Shown here: positions 1 through 8,620 of the stretch, piece by piece
Layout: each line of letters starts with the position of its first letter
Numbering within the stretch: position 1 is the stretch's first letter
Assembly: GCA_016720075.1 (NCBI GenBank)
Contig: JADJXW010000009.1
Coordinates: forward strand, 50,001 to 114,000
DNA length: 64,000 nucleotides
From: Pseudomonadota bacterium
Lineage (GTDB): Bacteria > Pseudomonadota > Gammaproteobacteria > Steroidobacterales > Steroidobacteraceae
Direction: 5' to 3'
Translations under genes and position numbers: made by a program
The notes under the pieces: model-generated
Told to the model about the DNA's origin: nothing
The model's database searches: none
What the model saw: only the letters and a program-made list of their open reading frames with translations

Positions 1-1138
1 TCGCGCGGTCATCGCGCAGATGCTGGAGCAGGGGCTGGCCTATCGATGCTACTGCTCGAAGGAAGAGCTGGATGCCATGCGCGAGGTGCAGCTGGCCCGC
101 AAGGAAAAGCCGCGCTACGACGGTCGCTGGCGCGACAGCACGGCCACGCCGCCGGCGGGCGTAACGCCCGTCATCCGCTTCAGGAATCCCACCGCCGGCG
201 AAGTGGTGGTGGATGACCTGGTGCACGGCCGCACGGTGTTCCAGAACATCGAGCTGGATGACCTCATCATCCAGCGCTCGGACGGCAACCCCACCTACAA
301 TTTCTGCGTGGTGGTGGACGACTGGGACATGGGCGTGACGCACGTGATCCGCGGTGACGATCACCTGAACAACACGCCACGCCAGATCAACATGCTGAAG
401 GCGCTCGGCGCCACGCCGCCGGCGTATGCGCATGTGCCGATGATCCTGGGCGCCGACGGCGCCAAGCTCTCGAAGCGGCACGGCGCGGTGAGCGTTCTGG
501 AGTACCAGAAAGAGGGCTACCTGCCCGACGCGCTGCTGAATTACCTGGTGCGCCTGGGCTGGTCGCATGGCGACCAGGAAGTGTTCACGCGCGAGGAGAT
601 GATCGCGGCCTTCGACATCGCGCACGTGGGCAAGGCGGCTTCGGCCTTCAATCCCGAGAAGCTGATGTGGCTCAACCAGCAGCACATCATGAAAGCCCCG
701 CGCGCCACGCTGGTTGCCGCGCTGCGCGAGCAGCTCGCGATGCCGGGCGTGACGGATGCTGATGACGCGCTGTGTGGCGGGGTGGTCGAGGCGCTGCGCG
801 AGCGCGCCAAGACGATGAAGGAAATGGCCAGCGCCAGCCTGTTCTTCTTCCGTGATCCGGTGATGGATGAGAAGGCCGTGGCCAAGCACCTGACGCCCGA
901 GGCGAAAGCGGTGCTGGGCGAGTTGCGCGATGCATTCGCCGGAGCGGGGGAGTGGAGCGCTGCGGCGCTGCACGGGCTGCTGCAGTCGTTTGCGGAGGCG
1001 CGCGGACTGGGTCTGGGTAAAGTGGCCCAGCCGCTGCGCGTGGCGCTGACCGGCGGCACGGTTTCTCCACCCATTGACGGCACGCTGGCGGTATTGGGAA
1101 GGGAAAAGGTGCTCGCGAGAATTGCCGCGGTGATTTGA
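1..1138 (+). CDS. gltX: Glutamyl-tRNA synthetase, 5'-truncated by window edge
   Basis: Charges tRNA-Glu with glutamate in the cytoplasm. The reading frame is open from base 2, and about 379 C-terminal residues are present; the N-terminal HIGH region lies outside the window. Visible are the class I signature KLSKRHG (around base 464) and the preceding RGDDH and NTPRQ segments of the catalytic core, followed by the helical anticodon-binding domain. Both glutamate tRNA isoacceptors of the window (8540 and 15626) lie downstream, so the enzyme sits near its substrates. The identity is clear; only the true start is unknown. Confidence 0.97.
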   Translation, partial: RAVIAQMLEQGLAYRCYCSKEELDAMREVQLARKEKPRYDGRWRDSTATPPAGVTPVIRFRNPTAGEVVVDDLVHGRTVFQNIELDDLIIQRSDGNPTYNFCVVVDDWDMGVTHVIRGDDHLNNTPRQINMLKALGATPPAYAHVPMILGADGAKLSKRHGAVSVLEYQKEGYLPDALLNYLVRLGWSHGDQEVFTREEMIAAFDIAHVGKAASAFNPEKLMWLNQQHIMKAPRATLVAALREQLAMPGVTDADDALCGGVVEALRERAKTMKEMASASLFFFRDPVMDEKAVAKHLTPEAKAVLGELRDAFAGAGEWSAAALHGLLQSFAEARGLGLGKVAQPLRVALTGGTVSPPIDGTLAVLGREKVLARIAAVI

Positions 1139-1159
1139 TCCGGAGATCTGAAATGGCGT

Positions 1160-1188
1160 TTGATAAATACACAGTATGCGTGTAATAT
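1160..1188 (+). promoter_or_regulatory. vapBC-type promoter with operator-like inverted repeat
   Basis: A -35 box TTGATA (1160-1165), a 17-base spacer and a -10 box TAATAT (1183-1188) form a near-consensus sigma70 promoter. The predicted start of transcription is about 1195, two bases before the antitoxin ATG at 1197. An imperfect inverted repeat, ATACAC (1167-1172) and GTGTAA (1180-1185), overlaps the spacer and the -10 box. It is a plausible autoregulatory operator for the ribbon-helix-helix antitoxin, as is usual for such modules. The AT-rich composition stands out from the surroundings. Confidence 0.72.
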
Positions 1189-1196
1189 TAGATGCC

Positions 1197-1448
1197 ATGA
1201 AGAACATCACCATTACCCTCGACGAGCAGACTGCCGAATGGGCACGTGCGCACGCCGCGGAGCAGGGGAAGAGCCTTTCCCAGTATGTAGGCGATGCGCT
1301 GCGCCGGGATATGCCCCGGGCACAGGCGTACGAGCGGGCTATGAACAGCTACCTTTCCAGGGAGCGCACCCAGCCCCTGACCCGTCCGGGCGAAAAGCTT
1401 CCGACAAGAGACGAAATATATGATCGCCCCGTGCTTCGTCGACGCTAA
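1197..1448 (+). CDS. Ribbon-helix-helix type antitoxin of a VapBC-like module
   Basis: An 83-residue protein beginning MKNITITLDEQTAEWARAHA, the beta-strand plus helix layout of CopG/DUF6364-type antitoxins, which bind DNA through the N-terminal strand and neutralise the toxin with the C-terminal tail. An in-frame ATG at 1176 would lengthen it by seven residues, but that codon lies upstream of the predicted transcription start (about 1195), so 1197 is preferred. No Shine-Dalgarno sequence precedes it, and a leaderless message is likely. The gene overlaps the downstream PIN toxin by 29 bases, typical of a co-translated pair. The family assignment is by pattern only. Confidence 0.8.
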   Translation: MKNITITLDEQTAEWARAHAAEQGKSLSQYVGDALRRDMPRAQAYERAMNSYLSRERTQPLTRPGEKLPTRDEIYDRPVLRRR

Positions 1449-1929
1449 TGTCTTCGTATATGCCTGCGACCCGGTCGCGCCACTCAAGCAGCAGGTGGCG
1501 CTTGCGCTGCTGGGCCGCCTGTGGCGGGAACAGTCTGGCCGCACCAGCGTTCAGGCACTCAATGAGTTCTATGTGGTCGCCACGCGCAAACTTCCGAAGC
1601 CGCTCGATTCCGAGCGCGCCTGGCGCGAAGTAGACGAGTTGCTGCAGTGGAATCCCCAGCCCACCGATTCCGCATTGATTACGGCCGCGCGCCAGATCGA
1701 GATCAGACACCGGCTCAGCTGGTGGGATGCCCAGATTGTCGCGGCGGCCAAGGCTCAGCATTGCGCCACGCTTTACACGGAAGATCTGCAGCATGGCGCC
1801 ATCATTGACGGGGTCCGTGTCTGCAATCCCTTCATTGCGCAGGTCCAGGAACCGGCGCCGCCCGCATACGTGCCGGTGCGGGTGGCGGGCCACCGCCCGC
1901 GTGGGCGTCCGCGCAAGTCTGCGGCCTGA
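1420..1929 (+). CDS. PIN-domain toxin (VapC-like ribonuclease) with C-terminal AT-hook
   Basis: A 169-residue PIN-domain protein, expected to be a Mg-dependent RNase acting as the toxin of the module. Candidate acidic active-site residues are Asp8 (FVDANVF), Glu49 (ALNEF), Asp103 (WWDAQI) and Glu121/Asp122 (TEDLQ), in the order expected for PIN domains. It starts inside the antitoxin gene. Unusually, after the PIN fold (about residue 140) comes a proline-rich linker and a basic tail, PRGRPRK at residues 160-166, a textbook AT-hook core for minor-groove DNA binding. VapC toxins generally end without such a tail. Confidence 0.88.
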   Translation: MIAPCFVDANVFVYACDPVAPLKQQVALALLGRLWREQSGRTSVQALNEFYVVATRKLPKPLDSERAWREVDELLQWNPQPTDSALITAARQIEIRHRLSWWDAQIVAAAKAQHCATLYTEDLQHGAIIDGVRVCNPFIAQVQEPAPPAYVPVRVAGHRPRGRPRKSAA

Positions 1930-2006
1930 GGGCTGCCGGGCGCTTCTGGCGCCGATTCCTTGACAGTCTCATGGGCGCCAAGTAACGTCGCGCCCCTCCC
2001 GCAAGT

Positions 2007-2082
<76 letters not shown>

Positions 2083-2099
2083 ATTTCCTTCCTTCGGGG

Positions 2100-3047
2100 T
2101 CAGGCGTCCGGCGCCAGCCGGGGCCACAGGCTCTTGAACGACTGCGTGAGGAAATCCACCGGATCACCCAGTTTCCCCGCGTAGTCCTTCGCGGGGTTGG
2201 CGGCCAGCATGTCGGCCGGGCCGTAGCCCGCGCGCATCATCTTGCCGAGTTGGTCGGCGACCTTCGAGAGGATGTCTGCTTCAGCGACCAGGTCCGCCCG
2301 GGTATAGAGCCGCGCTCCATTGGCCGTGACCACGCGCGTGTTGTCATCGCATTGCGCGATCAGCGCGCGATAGCCCGCCACGGTGCCATTGATCCAGCCG
2401 CCGGTAACCCAGTCCGCCGTCGGCCAGGCATCTCCTGCCACCACGCCGCCCGTCACGAGCACGTTGGCGCGCGTGAGCTTCACGAACAGGTCGCCATCCG
2501 TATGGGCCTGCAGCAGGTAGCCGTATTTCAGGGTTTCTTCGCCAACCCTGAGTTCCCCGGTGGAGTAGGTGGTCTGCGTGGGCAGGCCGCCTGCCGGCAT
2601 CGGGCCGATGGGTGGGCCATCTGGCTGGTAGCGCACGGTGGTGGAAAGCCACAGCCGCGTGTTCTCGTGGGCGATGATCCTGGCGCCCTGTTTGCCGAGC
2701 AGCTCGTTGAGGCCCGTGTGATCGGCATGCCAGTGCGTGTTGAGCAGCGTGTGCGCAGCGCGGGCGTTCAGATCCTTCTGCGCCAGCGTGAGCAGCGCCT
2801 TGCCGTGGGCCTTGAGTCCGCCGTCGATGAAGACGATTCCGGCGTCATCCCGCAGCGCGAGCACGTTGCAGCCCGCGCCCTGTACCAGCAGCGCATGCTC
2901 GCCCAGCGGCTGTGCCTTGAGGCGCGCCTTTTGGGGGGCGGCAATGGCGGGCCGGGACCGGGACATCATCGAGCCCGTTGGAACGGCTGCGCCAACCAGC
3001 GTGCCGGATAGCGAAGCAAGGAATGCGCGGCGGGGAAGCGTTTTCAT
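2100..3047 (-). CDS. Tat-type exported metallo-beta-lactamase-fold hydrolase
   Basis: A 315-residue protein with an N-terminal twin-arginine leader (RRAFLASL, residues 6-13), so probably exported folded. The MBL-fold zinc motif HWHADH is at residues 105-110, and a further metal-ligand candidate is His182 in AHTDGD. Where most relatives have a GHG with the last zinc ligand, this protein has ANG (about 242-244), so the second metal site may be altered. The substrate cannot be predicted. It is divergent from the DUF1592 gene, with 77 bases between the starts, and faces away from the tRNA-Ala gene. Confidence 0.85.
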   Translation of the reverse strand: MKTLPRRAFLASLSGTLVGAAVPTGSMMSRSRPAIAAPQKARLKAQPLGEHALLVQGAGCNVLALRDDAGIVFIDGGLKAHGKALLTLAQKDLNARAAHTLLNTHWHADHTGLNELLGKQGARIIAHENTRLWLSTTVRYQPDGPPIGPMPAGGLPTQTTYSTGELRVGEETLKYGYLLQAHTDGDLFVKLTRANVLVTGGVVAGDAWPTADWVTGGWINGTVAGYRALIAQCDDNTRVVTANGARLYTRADLVAEADILSKVADQLGKMMRAGYGPADMLAANPAKDYAGKLGDPVDFLTQSFKSLWPRLAPDA

Positions 3048-3088
3048 GAGAGGGGGACTCTAACCCATCATTTCCGGCGCCGATAACC

Positions 3089-3094
3089 TAGAAT
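3089..3094 (+). promoter_or_regulatory. Candidate -10 box for the DUF1592/DUF1552/ankyrin genes
   Basis: TAGAAT lies 30 bases before the DUF1592 start codon in the 77-base divergent intergenic region. No convincing -35 box is visible at 16-18 bases upstream, so this is a weak call. The same hexamer precedes tRNA-Glu(TTC). Confidence 0.35.
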
Positions 3095-3124
3095 CAGCCA
3101 GGCACATCGACGGGGTACACAGCG

Positions 3125-5557
3125 ATGGGGAAGGGGACGGTTGGAGTCGGGTCATTGCTGGCCGCTGCAATGGCGCTCCACGCGCAGCCGATCAACGCCG
3201 CGGGCGCGCCGACCGGGGATCACTGGCCCATGGTCGAGCAGTATTGCGTCAGCTGCCACAACACCACCGACTGGGCAGGCCAGCTCGCGCTCGATGCCGT
3301 TGATCACAGCCACTCGGCCATCCCCGGTGATGCTGAAACCTGGGAAAAGGTGATCAAACGCCTGCGCGGCCGGCTGATGCCGCCGCCGGGCGAGAAGCGA
3401 CCTTCCAACGAACAGCTCGACAGCTTCGTGCACTGGCTCGAGGGCACCATCGATGCGTCGGCGGCCAAGCACACCGAGCCGGGGTATGTACCGCTGCACC
3501 GCCTCAACCGTCGCGAATACACCAACGCCATCCGCGACCTGCTCGACCTGGATTTCGATCCATCTTCGCTGTTGCCGCAGGATGACCTGTCCGATGGCTT
3601 CGACAATGTGGCCAAGGTGCTGCAGGTGTCGCCCACCTTCCTCGACCAGTACCTGGCCGCCGCCCGCACGGTGGCCGTGCAGGCGGTGGGCAATCCGGCA
3701 TCGCGGCCCGTGGGCACGCCGTACACCAATCCCTTCGGCGGTCCGCAGCACCTGCATGTGGAAGGCCTGCCGTTCGGCACGCGCGGTGGCTTCGGGGTGG
3801 ATCACATCTTCCCGGCCGACGGCGAGTACGAGCTGAACATCAACAACATGGCGCGCGCGCTGTGGGTCGAAGGCATGGAGTTCGAGAACCAGCTCGTGGC
3901 GCTGGTCGACGGCGTGAAGGTGTACGAGGCCAGCATCGGCGGTGACGTCGACCAGAAGGCCATCGACCAGAAGGGCGATGCGCCGGTGGATGCCATCAAC
4001 ACGCGGCTGAAGAACATCCGCTTCCGCGCCAAGGCCGGGCAGCATCGCGTGGTGGTCACGTTCCGCGCCCGCAGCCATGCTGAATCCGACTCGCGCCTGG
4101 CGCTGCTGGTGCCGGGCGGCGGCGAGGACCGCGTGCTGAAGGTGACCAACTTCGAGATCCGCGGGCCGTTCAAGACCGAGGGCGTGAGCCAGAGCGCGCC
4201 GCGGCGGCGCATCTTCAGCTGCTACCCGCGCAGTGAAGGCGAGGAAAAGGCCTGCGCGGAACAGATCACGGCCACCATCGCGCGCAAGGCGTTTCGCCGG
4301 CCGCTGCACGACGGCGAGGTGGGCAACCTGCTGCAGGCCTTCACGGCCGCGCGCCAGGGCAAGGGGTTCGATGACGGTATCCGCGGCGTGGTCACGCGCA
4401 TCCTGGCGAGTCCCGATTTCCTGTATCGGCCCGAACCTGCCCCTGCCGGCAAGCAGCCGGGCGATGTCTTCGCGCTCGATGACCTGCAGATCGCCTCGCG
4501 GCTGTCGTTCTTCCTGTGGAGCAGCCTGCCAGATGACGAGTTGCTGGATGTGGCGGCCAGTGGTCGGCTGAAGGACGACGCCGAGCTGGAAAAGCAGGTG
4601 CGGCGCATGCTGGCCGATCCGAAAGCGCAGTCACTGGCCCGGGACTTCGCGTTCCAGTGGCTGGGCATGTCGAAACTGGCCGACATCGAGCCTGATCCGG
4701 GCATCTTTCCCTACGCGGCCAACCACCGCGACCTCGACGGCGATCTGCGCGAAGACTTCCGCGAGGAGATCCGCCAGTTCACCGATGCCGTGTTCCGCGG
4801 CAACCGCAATGTGCTCGAGCTGATGAATGGCGATTACACCTTCCTCAACGAGCGCCTGGCCGTGCACTACGGCATCCGCGACGTGAAGGGTTCCTCGTAT
4901 CGCCGCGTCACGCTTGCCGATCCGAACCGCTTTGGCCTGATGGGCAAGGCCGGCGTGCTGATGGTCTCTTCCTATCCCAACCGCACCTCGCCGGTGCTGC
5001 GCGGCGCGTGGATCCTGGACAACATCACCGGCACGCCGCCCACGCCGCCACCGCCAAATGTCGAGGCGCTGAAGGAAACCCCCACGGGCGCCAAGGTGCT
5101 GTCGATGCGCGAGCAGATGGCCGTGCACCGCACGAACAAGAGCTGCTTTGCCTGCCACGGGGTGCTCGACCCCATGGGCCTTGCGCTCGAGAACTTCGAT
5201 GGCGTGGGGCGCTGGCGCGACAAGGACCGGCTGGCCGAGACGCGCGTCGATGCCTCGGGCGTGCTGCCGGATGGCAGCGCCGTTAACGGACCGGTGGACC
5301 TGCGCAACGCGCTGCTGAAGAACCCCGACCAGTTCGTGCAGACGCTCACGACCAAGCTGATGACCTATGCCACCGGCCGGCCGATGGAGTGGCATGACAT
5401 GCCCACCGTTCGCGGCATCGTGAAGCAGGCGGCGGCCGATGACTACCGCTTCGCATCGCTCGTTGCGCTTATCGTGAAGAGCGCGCCGTTCCGCATGAAG
5501 CAGATTCCCGTGGAAGCCCGGTCGCCCGAGACGCGCCAGGCTGCCGTGATCAACTGA
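3125..5557 (+). CDS. DUF1592-family exported haem protein (DUF1587/1592/1588/1585 architecture)
   Basis: An 810-residue protein with a signal peptide (cleavage near residue 25). Two CXXCH haem c motifs are visible: CVSCH at residues 41-45 in an N-terminal planctomycete-type cytochrome c-like domain, and CFACH at 674-678, followed by LDPMGLALE, a segment typical of the DUF1588/DUF1585 C-terminal part. LHRLNRREYTNAIRDLLDLD matches the start of DUF1587. It is expected in the periplasm. Function is unknown; the haems suggest electron transfer or oxidation of a large substrate. It is 11 bases from the DUF1552 gene, a pairing also known in planctomycetes and myxobacteria. Confidence 0.9.
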   Translation: MGKGTVGVGSLLAAAMALHAQPINAAGAPTGDHWPMVEQYCVSCHNTTDWAGQLALDAVDHSHSAIPGDAETWEKVIKRLRGRLMPPPGEKRPSNEQLDSFVHWLEGTIDASAAKHTEPGYVPLHRLNRREYTNAIRDLLDLDFDPSSLLPQDDLSDGFDNVAKVLQVSPTFLDQYLAAARTVAVQAVGNPASRPVGTPYTNPFGGPQHLHVEGLPFGTRGGFGVDHIFPADGEYELNINNMARALWVEGMEFENQLVALVDGVKVYEASIGGDVDQKAIDQKGDAPVDAINTRLKNIRFRAKAGQHRVVVTFRARSHAESDSRLALLVPGGGEDRVLKVTNFEIRGPFKTEGVSQSAPRRRIFSCYPRSEGEEKACAEQITATIARKAFRRPLHDGEVGNLLQAFTAARQGKGFDDGIRGVVTRILASPDFLYRPEPAPAGKQPGDVFALDDLQIASRLSFFLWSSLPDDELLDVAASGRLKDDAELEKQVRRMLADPKAQSLARDFAFQWLGMSKLADIEPDPGIFPYAANHRDLDGDLREDFREEIRQFTDAVFRGNRNVLELMNGDYTFLNERLAVHYGIRDVKGSSYRRVTLADPNRFGLMGKAGVLMVSSYPNRTSPVLRGAWILDNITGTPPTPPPPNVEALKETPTGAKVLSMREQMAVHRTNKSCFACHGVLDPMGLALENFDGVGRWRDKDRLAETRVDASGVLPDGSAVNGPVDLRNALLKNPDQFVQTLTTKLMTYATGRPMEWHDMPTVRGIVKQAAADDYRFASLVALIVKSAPFRMKQIPVEARSPETRQAAVIN

Positions 5558-5568
5558 AGGACGCCACC

Positions 5569-6879
5569 ATGTTCATCACCAAGAAGCATCTGAACCGGCG
5601 CACCGTGCTGCGCGGCGCCGGCGTATCGGTTGCGCTGCCGCTGCTGGATGCCATGGTGCCCGCGGCCACGGCGCTGGCGGCCACGGCGGCGGCCCCGAAG
5701 CCGCGCATGGCGTTCGTCTATTTCCCGCACGGCGCGGTGATGCAGCACTGGTCGCCCGTGAAGACCGGCGCGGATTTCGAGCTGACCAAGATCCTGGAGC
5801 CGGTGGCCAAGCACAAGGCTTCCATGACCATCGTCAGTGGCCTGCGCAATCGCGGCGGCGAGAGCAACACGCCGCACGCCATCATCGCGGGCACATGGCT
5901 GGGCTGCGTGTCGCCGGAAAAGACGCACGATCCGCATGCGGCCACCACCGTGGACCAGATGGCGGCGCGCGCGCTGGGCGCGGATACCGCGTTCCCGTCG
6001 CTGGAACTGGCCACCGAGGGTGGCGCGGTGTGCGATCCGGCCTATGGCTGCAGCTATGGACATACCGTGGCCTTCCGCTCCGCCACGCAGCCGCTGCCGA
6101 TGGAGTTCAACCCGCGCAAGGTGTTCTACCGGCTGTTCGGGCAGGGCGACACGGCCGATGAGCGCGTGGCGATCACCACCGAGACCGCCAGCATCCTCGA
6201 TGCCGTGGCGGCGGATGCCGCGGCACTGCAGAAGCGCCTGGGCGAGCAGGATCGCGCCGCGGTGGCCGATTACCTGGATTCGGTGCGCGAGATCGAGCGT
6301 CGCATCCAGCGCATCAAGTCCGAGGGCATGGGCGGCGTGGAGCTGCCCGATGCGCCGGTGGGCATTCCCGCGGCGTTCGAAGAGCACCTGAAGCTGCAGT
6401 TCGACATGATGGCGCTGGCCTTCCAGGCCAATCTCACTCGCGTGGCCACGTTCATGATGGCCCGCGAGGTGAGCATGCGCACCTACAACAACCTGGGGAT
6501 TTCCGACGCCTTCCATCCTCTTTCTCATCACCAGGAGAACCCGGCCAAGATCGAGAAGCTGGTGAAGGTGCAGAACTTCCACACGAAGGTATTCGCCGGA
6601 TTCCTCGATCGCCTGGCGGCCGCGAAGGATGGCGATGGGTCGCTGCTCGATCATTCCATCATCCTGTTCGGCAGCAACATGTCCAACAGTGACAAGCACA
6701 ACAACGACCCGCTGCCCTCGGCGGTGTTCGGTCGGGCGTACGGGAAGATCAAGGGCGGTCAGCACGTGCGCTACCCCCAGAACACTCCGCACGCGAACCT
6801 GCTGCTGACGCTGCTCGATCGCGCCGGCGTGCCGGTGGAGAAGGTGGGCGACAGCAGTGGCCTGCTAGGCGAGGTCTGA
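5569..6879 (+). CDS. DUF1552 family exported protein
   Basis: A 436-residue protein with an RR-containing leader (NRRTVLRGAG, residues 9-18) and a hydrophobic stretch, consistent with Tat export. The body carries family features such as FPHGAVMQHW near residue 50 and a C-terminal FGSNMSNSDKHNNDPLP region, reminiscent of the sulfatase/alkaline-phosphatase-like DUF1501/DUF1552 superfamily. Catalytic activity has not been assigned for the family as far as I know. It is co-directional and nearly contiguous with the DUF1592 gene before it and the ankyrin gene four bases after it, so the three are probably one operon acting in the periplasm. Confidence 0.88.
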   Translation: MFITKKHLNRRTVLRGAGVSVALPLLDAMVPAATALAATAAAPKPRMAFVYFPHGAVMQHWSPVKTGADFELTKILEPVAKHKASMTIVSGLRNRGGESNTPHAIIAGTWLGCVSPEKTHDPHAATTVDQMAARALGADTAFPSLELATEGGAVCDPAYGCSYGHTVAFRSATQPLPMEFNPRKVFYRLFGQGDTADERVAITTETASILDAVAADAAALQKRLGEQDRAAVADYLDSVREIERRIQRIKSEGMGGVELPDAPVGIPAAFEEHLKLQFDMMALAFQANLTRVATFMMAREVSMRTYNNLGISDAFHPLSHHQENPAKIEKLVKVQNFHTKVFAGFLDRLAAAKDGDGSLLDHSIILFGSNMSNSDKHNNDPLPSAVFGRAYGKIKGGQHVRYPQNTPHANLLLTLLDRAGVPVEKVGDSSGLLGEV

Positions 6880-6883
6880 GTCG

Positions 6884-8488
6884 ATGCGAAAGCGGATCTG
6901 CATCGCGTTGCTGTCGGTGATCTGCGGGGTCGCGGGGACGGCTGCGCCAGCGGCCGATCAGGCTGCCGCCACCGCGCAGCTTTTCGAGGCGCTGAAGGCG
7001 CAGGATCCTGAAACAGCCCTGTACGCGCTTTCCGGAGGCGCGGACGCGAAGGCGCGCGAAGCCGATGGCACCACGCCGCTGCACTATGCCGCGCACATGG
7101 GCGATGCCCGGCTCATCACCGAACTGCTGAAGGCGAAGGCCGATCCGAATGCCCGCAACGAGTTCGGTTCCCTGCCGCTGGCCGAGGCGGCCACGACGGG
7201 CAGTGCCGAGGCGCTGCGGCTGCTGCTGAAGGCCGGGGCCGACGTGGAATCGGCCAACCCCGAGGGTCAGACGGCCCTGATGGTGGTGGCCCGGGCCGGC
7301 AAGGTGGAGGCCGCGAAGCTGCTCATCAAGGCCGGCGCCAACGTGAATGCGCGCGAGCGCTGGGCCGATCAGTCGGCGCTGATGTGGGCCGCTGCCCAGG
7401 GACAGGTGGAGATGATCCGCCTGCTGGTGAAGGCCGGTGCCGACGTGAATGCCCGCGGCGCGACGCGCGAATGGGCGCGCCGCGTCACGTCGGAACCCCG
7501 ACCCAAGGGCATGAACCGCGGTGGCTTCACGCCGCTGCTCTACACGGCCCGCGAAGGGTGCGTCGAGTGCGCCCGCGAGTTGCTGAAGGGCGGGGCGGAC
7601 ATCAATCGCGCCGATCCGGACCAGGTGACCCCGCTGGTGCTGGCGCTGCTGAACCTGCGCTTCGACTACGCCTCGTTCCTGATCAAGTCCGGCGCGGACG
7701 TGAATCGCTGGGACCTGTACGGCCAGACGCCGCTGTACGTGGCCATCGACATGAACACGCTGCCACGGGGCGGTCGACCAGACCTGCCCAGCGAGGACTT
7801 CACCACGGGCCTGCAGGTGGCCGAGCAGCTGCTGGCCGCGGGCGCCAACCCGAACATCCAGCTCAAGCTGCGTCCTCCGTATCGCAACTACATCTTCGAT
7901 CGCGGGGGCGACAGCGTGCTGTCGACCGGCGCCACCGCGCTGCTGCGCGCCGCCAAGGGCGGCGATGTCGAGGCGGTGCGGCTGCTGCTGAAGTACAAGG
8001 CCAATTTCAGCCTGCCCACCGAAGAGGGCGTTACGCCACTGATGGCCGCGGCGGGCACGGGCCATGGCGCCAACCCCACGCGGGGGCGCTACAAGACCGA
8101 TGACGAGGCGGCGCGCTGCGTGGCCTTGCTGCTGGAGGCAGGAGCCGAGGTGAACGCGGCCGACCCGCGGCAGCGCCGTACGGCGCTGCACGCCGCTGCC
8201 GCCCATGGCTGGAGCAGCACGGTCAGGGTGCTGGCCGAGCGGGGCGCGGAGCTCGAGTTCGCTGACAGCCGAGGGCTGCGGGCCATCGACCATGCCGCCG
8301 GGCGGGCCGAACGGGGCTTCCTGGAGCCCGAGCAGGCGCCCAACAACGAGACCATGCAGGTGCTGCGGGAGCTGATCGTGGCCCGCACGGGCCGCGAGCC
8401 GCAGGAATACAAGGGGCCCCGGCTGCCCCAGGCCGGGCGCACCGTGGGCAGTGGCGCCGACCGGGCCCAGTTGGGGGCGCCGCAGTAG
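6884..8488 (+). CDS. Secreted ankyrin-repeat protein
   Basis: A 534-residue protein with a classical signal peptide (cleavage near residue 25 after APAA). Roughly ten ankyrin repeats follow, recognisable from recurring TPLHYAA, LLKAGADVNA and GHGANP-type units between residues 60 and 490. Two longer insertions interrupt the array (around residues 195-215 and 290-340). Ankyrin arrays bind proteins. As the gene directly follows the DUF1592 and DUF1552 genes and is also exported, it may be a scaffold for them; that is inference. Confidence 0.9.
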   Translation: MRKRICIALLSVICGVAGTAAPAADQAAATAQLFEALKAQDPETALYALSGGADAKAREADGTTPLHYAAHMGDARLITELLKAKADPNARNEFGSLPLAEAATTGSAEALRLLLKAGADVESANPEGQTALMVVARAGKVEAAKLLIKAGANVNARERWADQSALMWAAAQGQVEMIRLLVKAGADVNARGATREWARRVTSEPRPKGMNRGGFTPLLYTAREGCVECARELLKGGADINRADPDQVTPLVLALLNLRFDYASFLIKSGADVNRWDLYGQTPLYVAIDMNTLPRGGRPDLPSEDFTTGLQVAEQLLAAGANPNIQLKLRPPYRNYIFDRGGDSVLSTGATALLRAAKGGDVEAVRLLLKYKANFSLPTEEGVTPLMAAAGTGHGANPTRGRYKTDDEAARCVALLLEAGAEVNAADPRQRRTALHAAAAHGWSSTVRVLAERGAELEFADSRGLRAIDHAAGRAERGFLEPEQAPNNETMQVLRELIVARTGREPQEYKGPRLPQAGRTVGSGADRAQLGAPQ

Positions 8489-8516
8489 TCGGTAGGAAAC
8501 GGGGAGCGGATTTGAT

Positions 8517-8522
8517 TAGAAT
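8517..8522 (+). promoter_or_regulatory. Candidate -10 box of tRNA-Glu(TTC)
   Basis: TAGAAT with a TTTG extension just upstream is followed by a GC-rich stretch and the tRNA 5' end 18 bases later. A GC-rich discriminator is common at stringently controlled stable-RNA promoters. No clear -35 box was found. Confidence 0.45.
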
Positions 8523-8539
8523 GCCGCCCCCTCCAGAAC

Positions 8540-8615
8540 GTCCCCATCGTCTAGAGGCCTAGGACATCGCCCTTTCACGGCGGTAACCGGGGTTCGAATC
8601 CCCGTGGGGACGCCA
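8540..8615 (+). tRNA. tRNA-Glu (TTC)
   Basis: A 76-base cloverleaf: acceptor GTCCCCA pairs with TGGGGAC, a GCCA end is encoded, the anticodon loop CTTTCAC gives anticodon TTC, and the T-loop is TTCGAAT. It is very similar to E. coli tRNA-Glu. It lies between the ankyrin gene and the convergent ndh gene. Confidence 0.97.
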
Positions 8616-8620
8616 TCTCC

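Noticed and set aside
1176..1196. Earlier ATG for the antitoxin at 1176
   Set aside because: It lies between the -35 and -10 boxes, upstream of the predicted transcription start, and the added residues are not family-like.
3048..3124. A regulator or small gene in the divergent MBL/DUF1592 gap
   Set aside because: Only 77 bases with a weak -10 box; no open frame with a start and ribosome binding site.
3152..6792. Long minus-strand open frames opposite DUF1592 and DUF1552
   Set aside because: Their translations are Arg/His/Ala-rich without motifs, and the plus-strand genes carry haem motifs and export signals.
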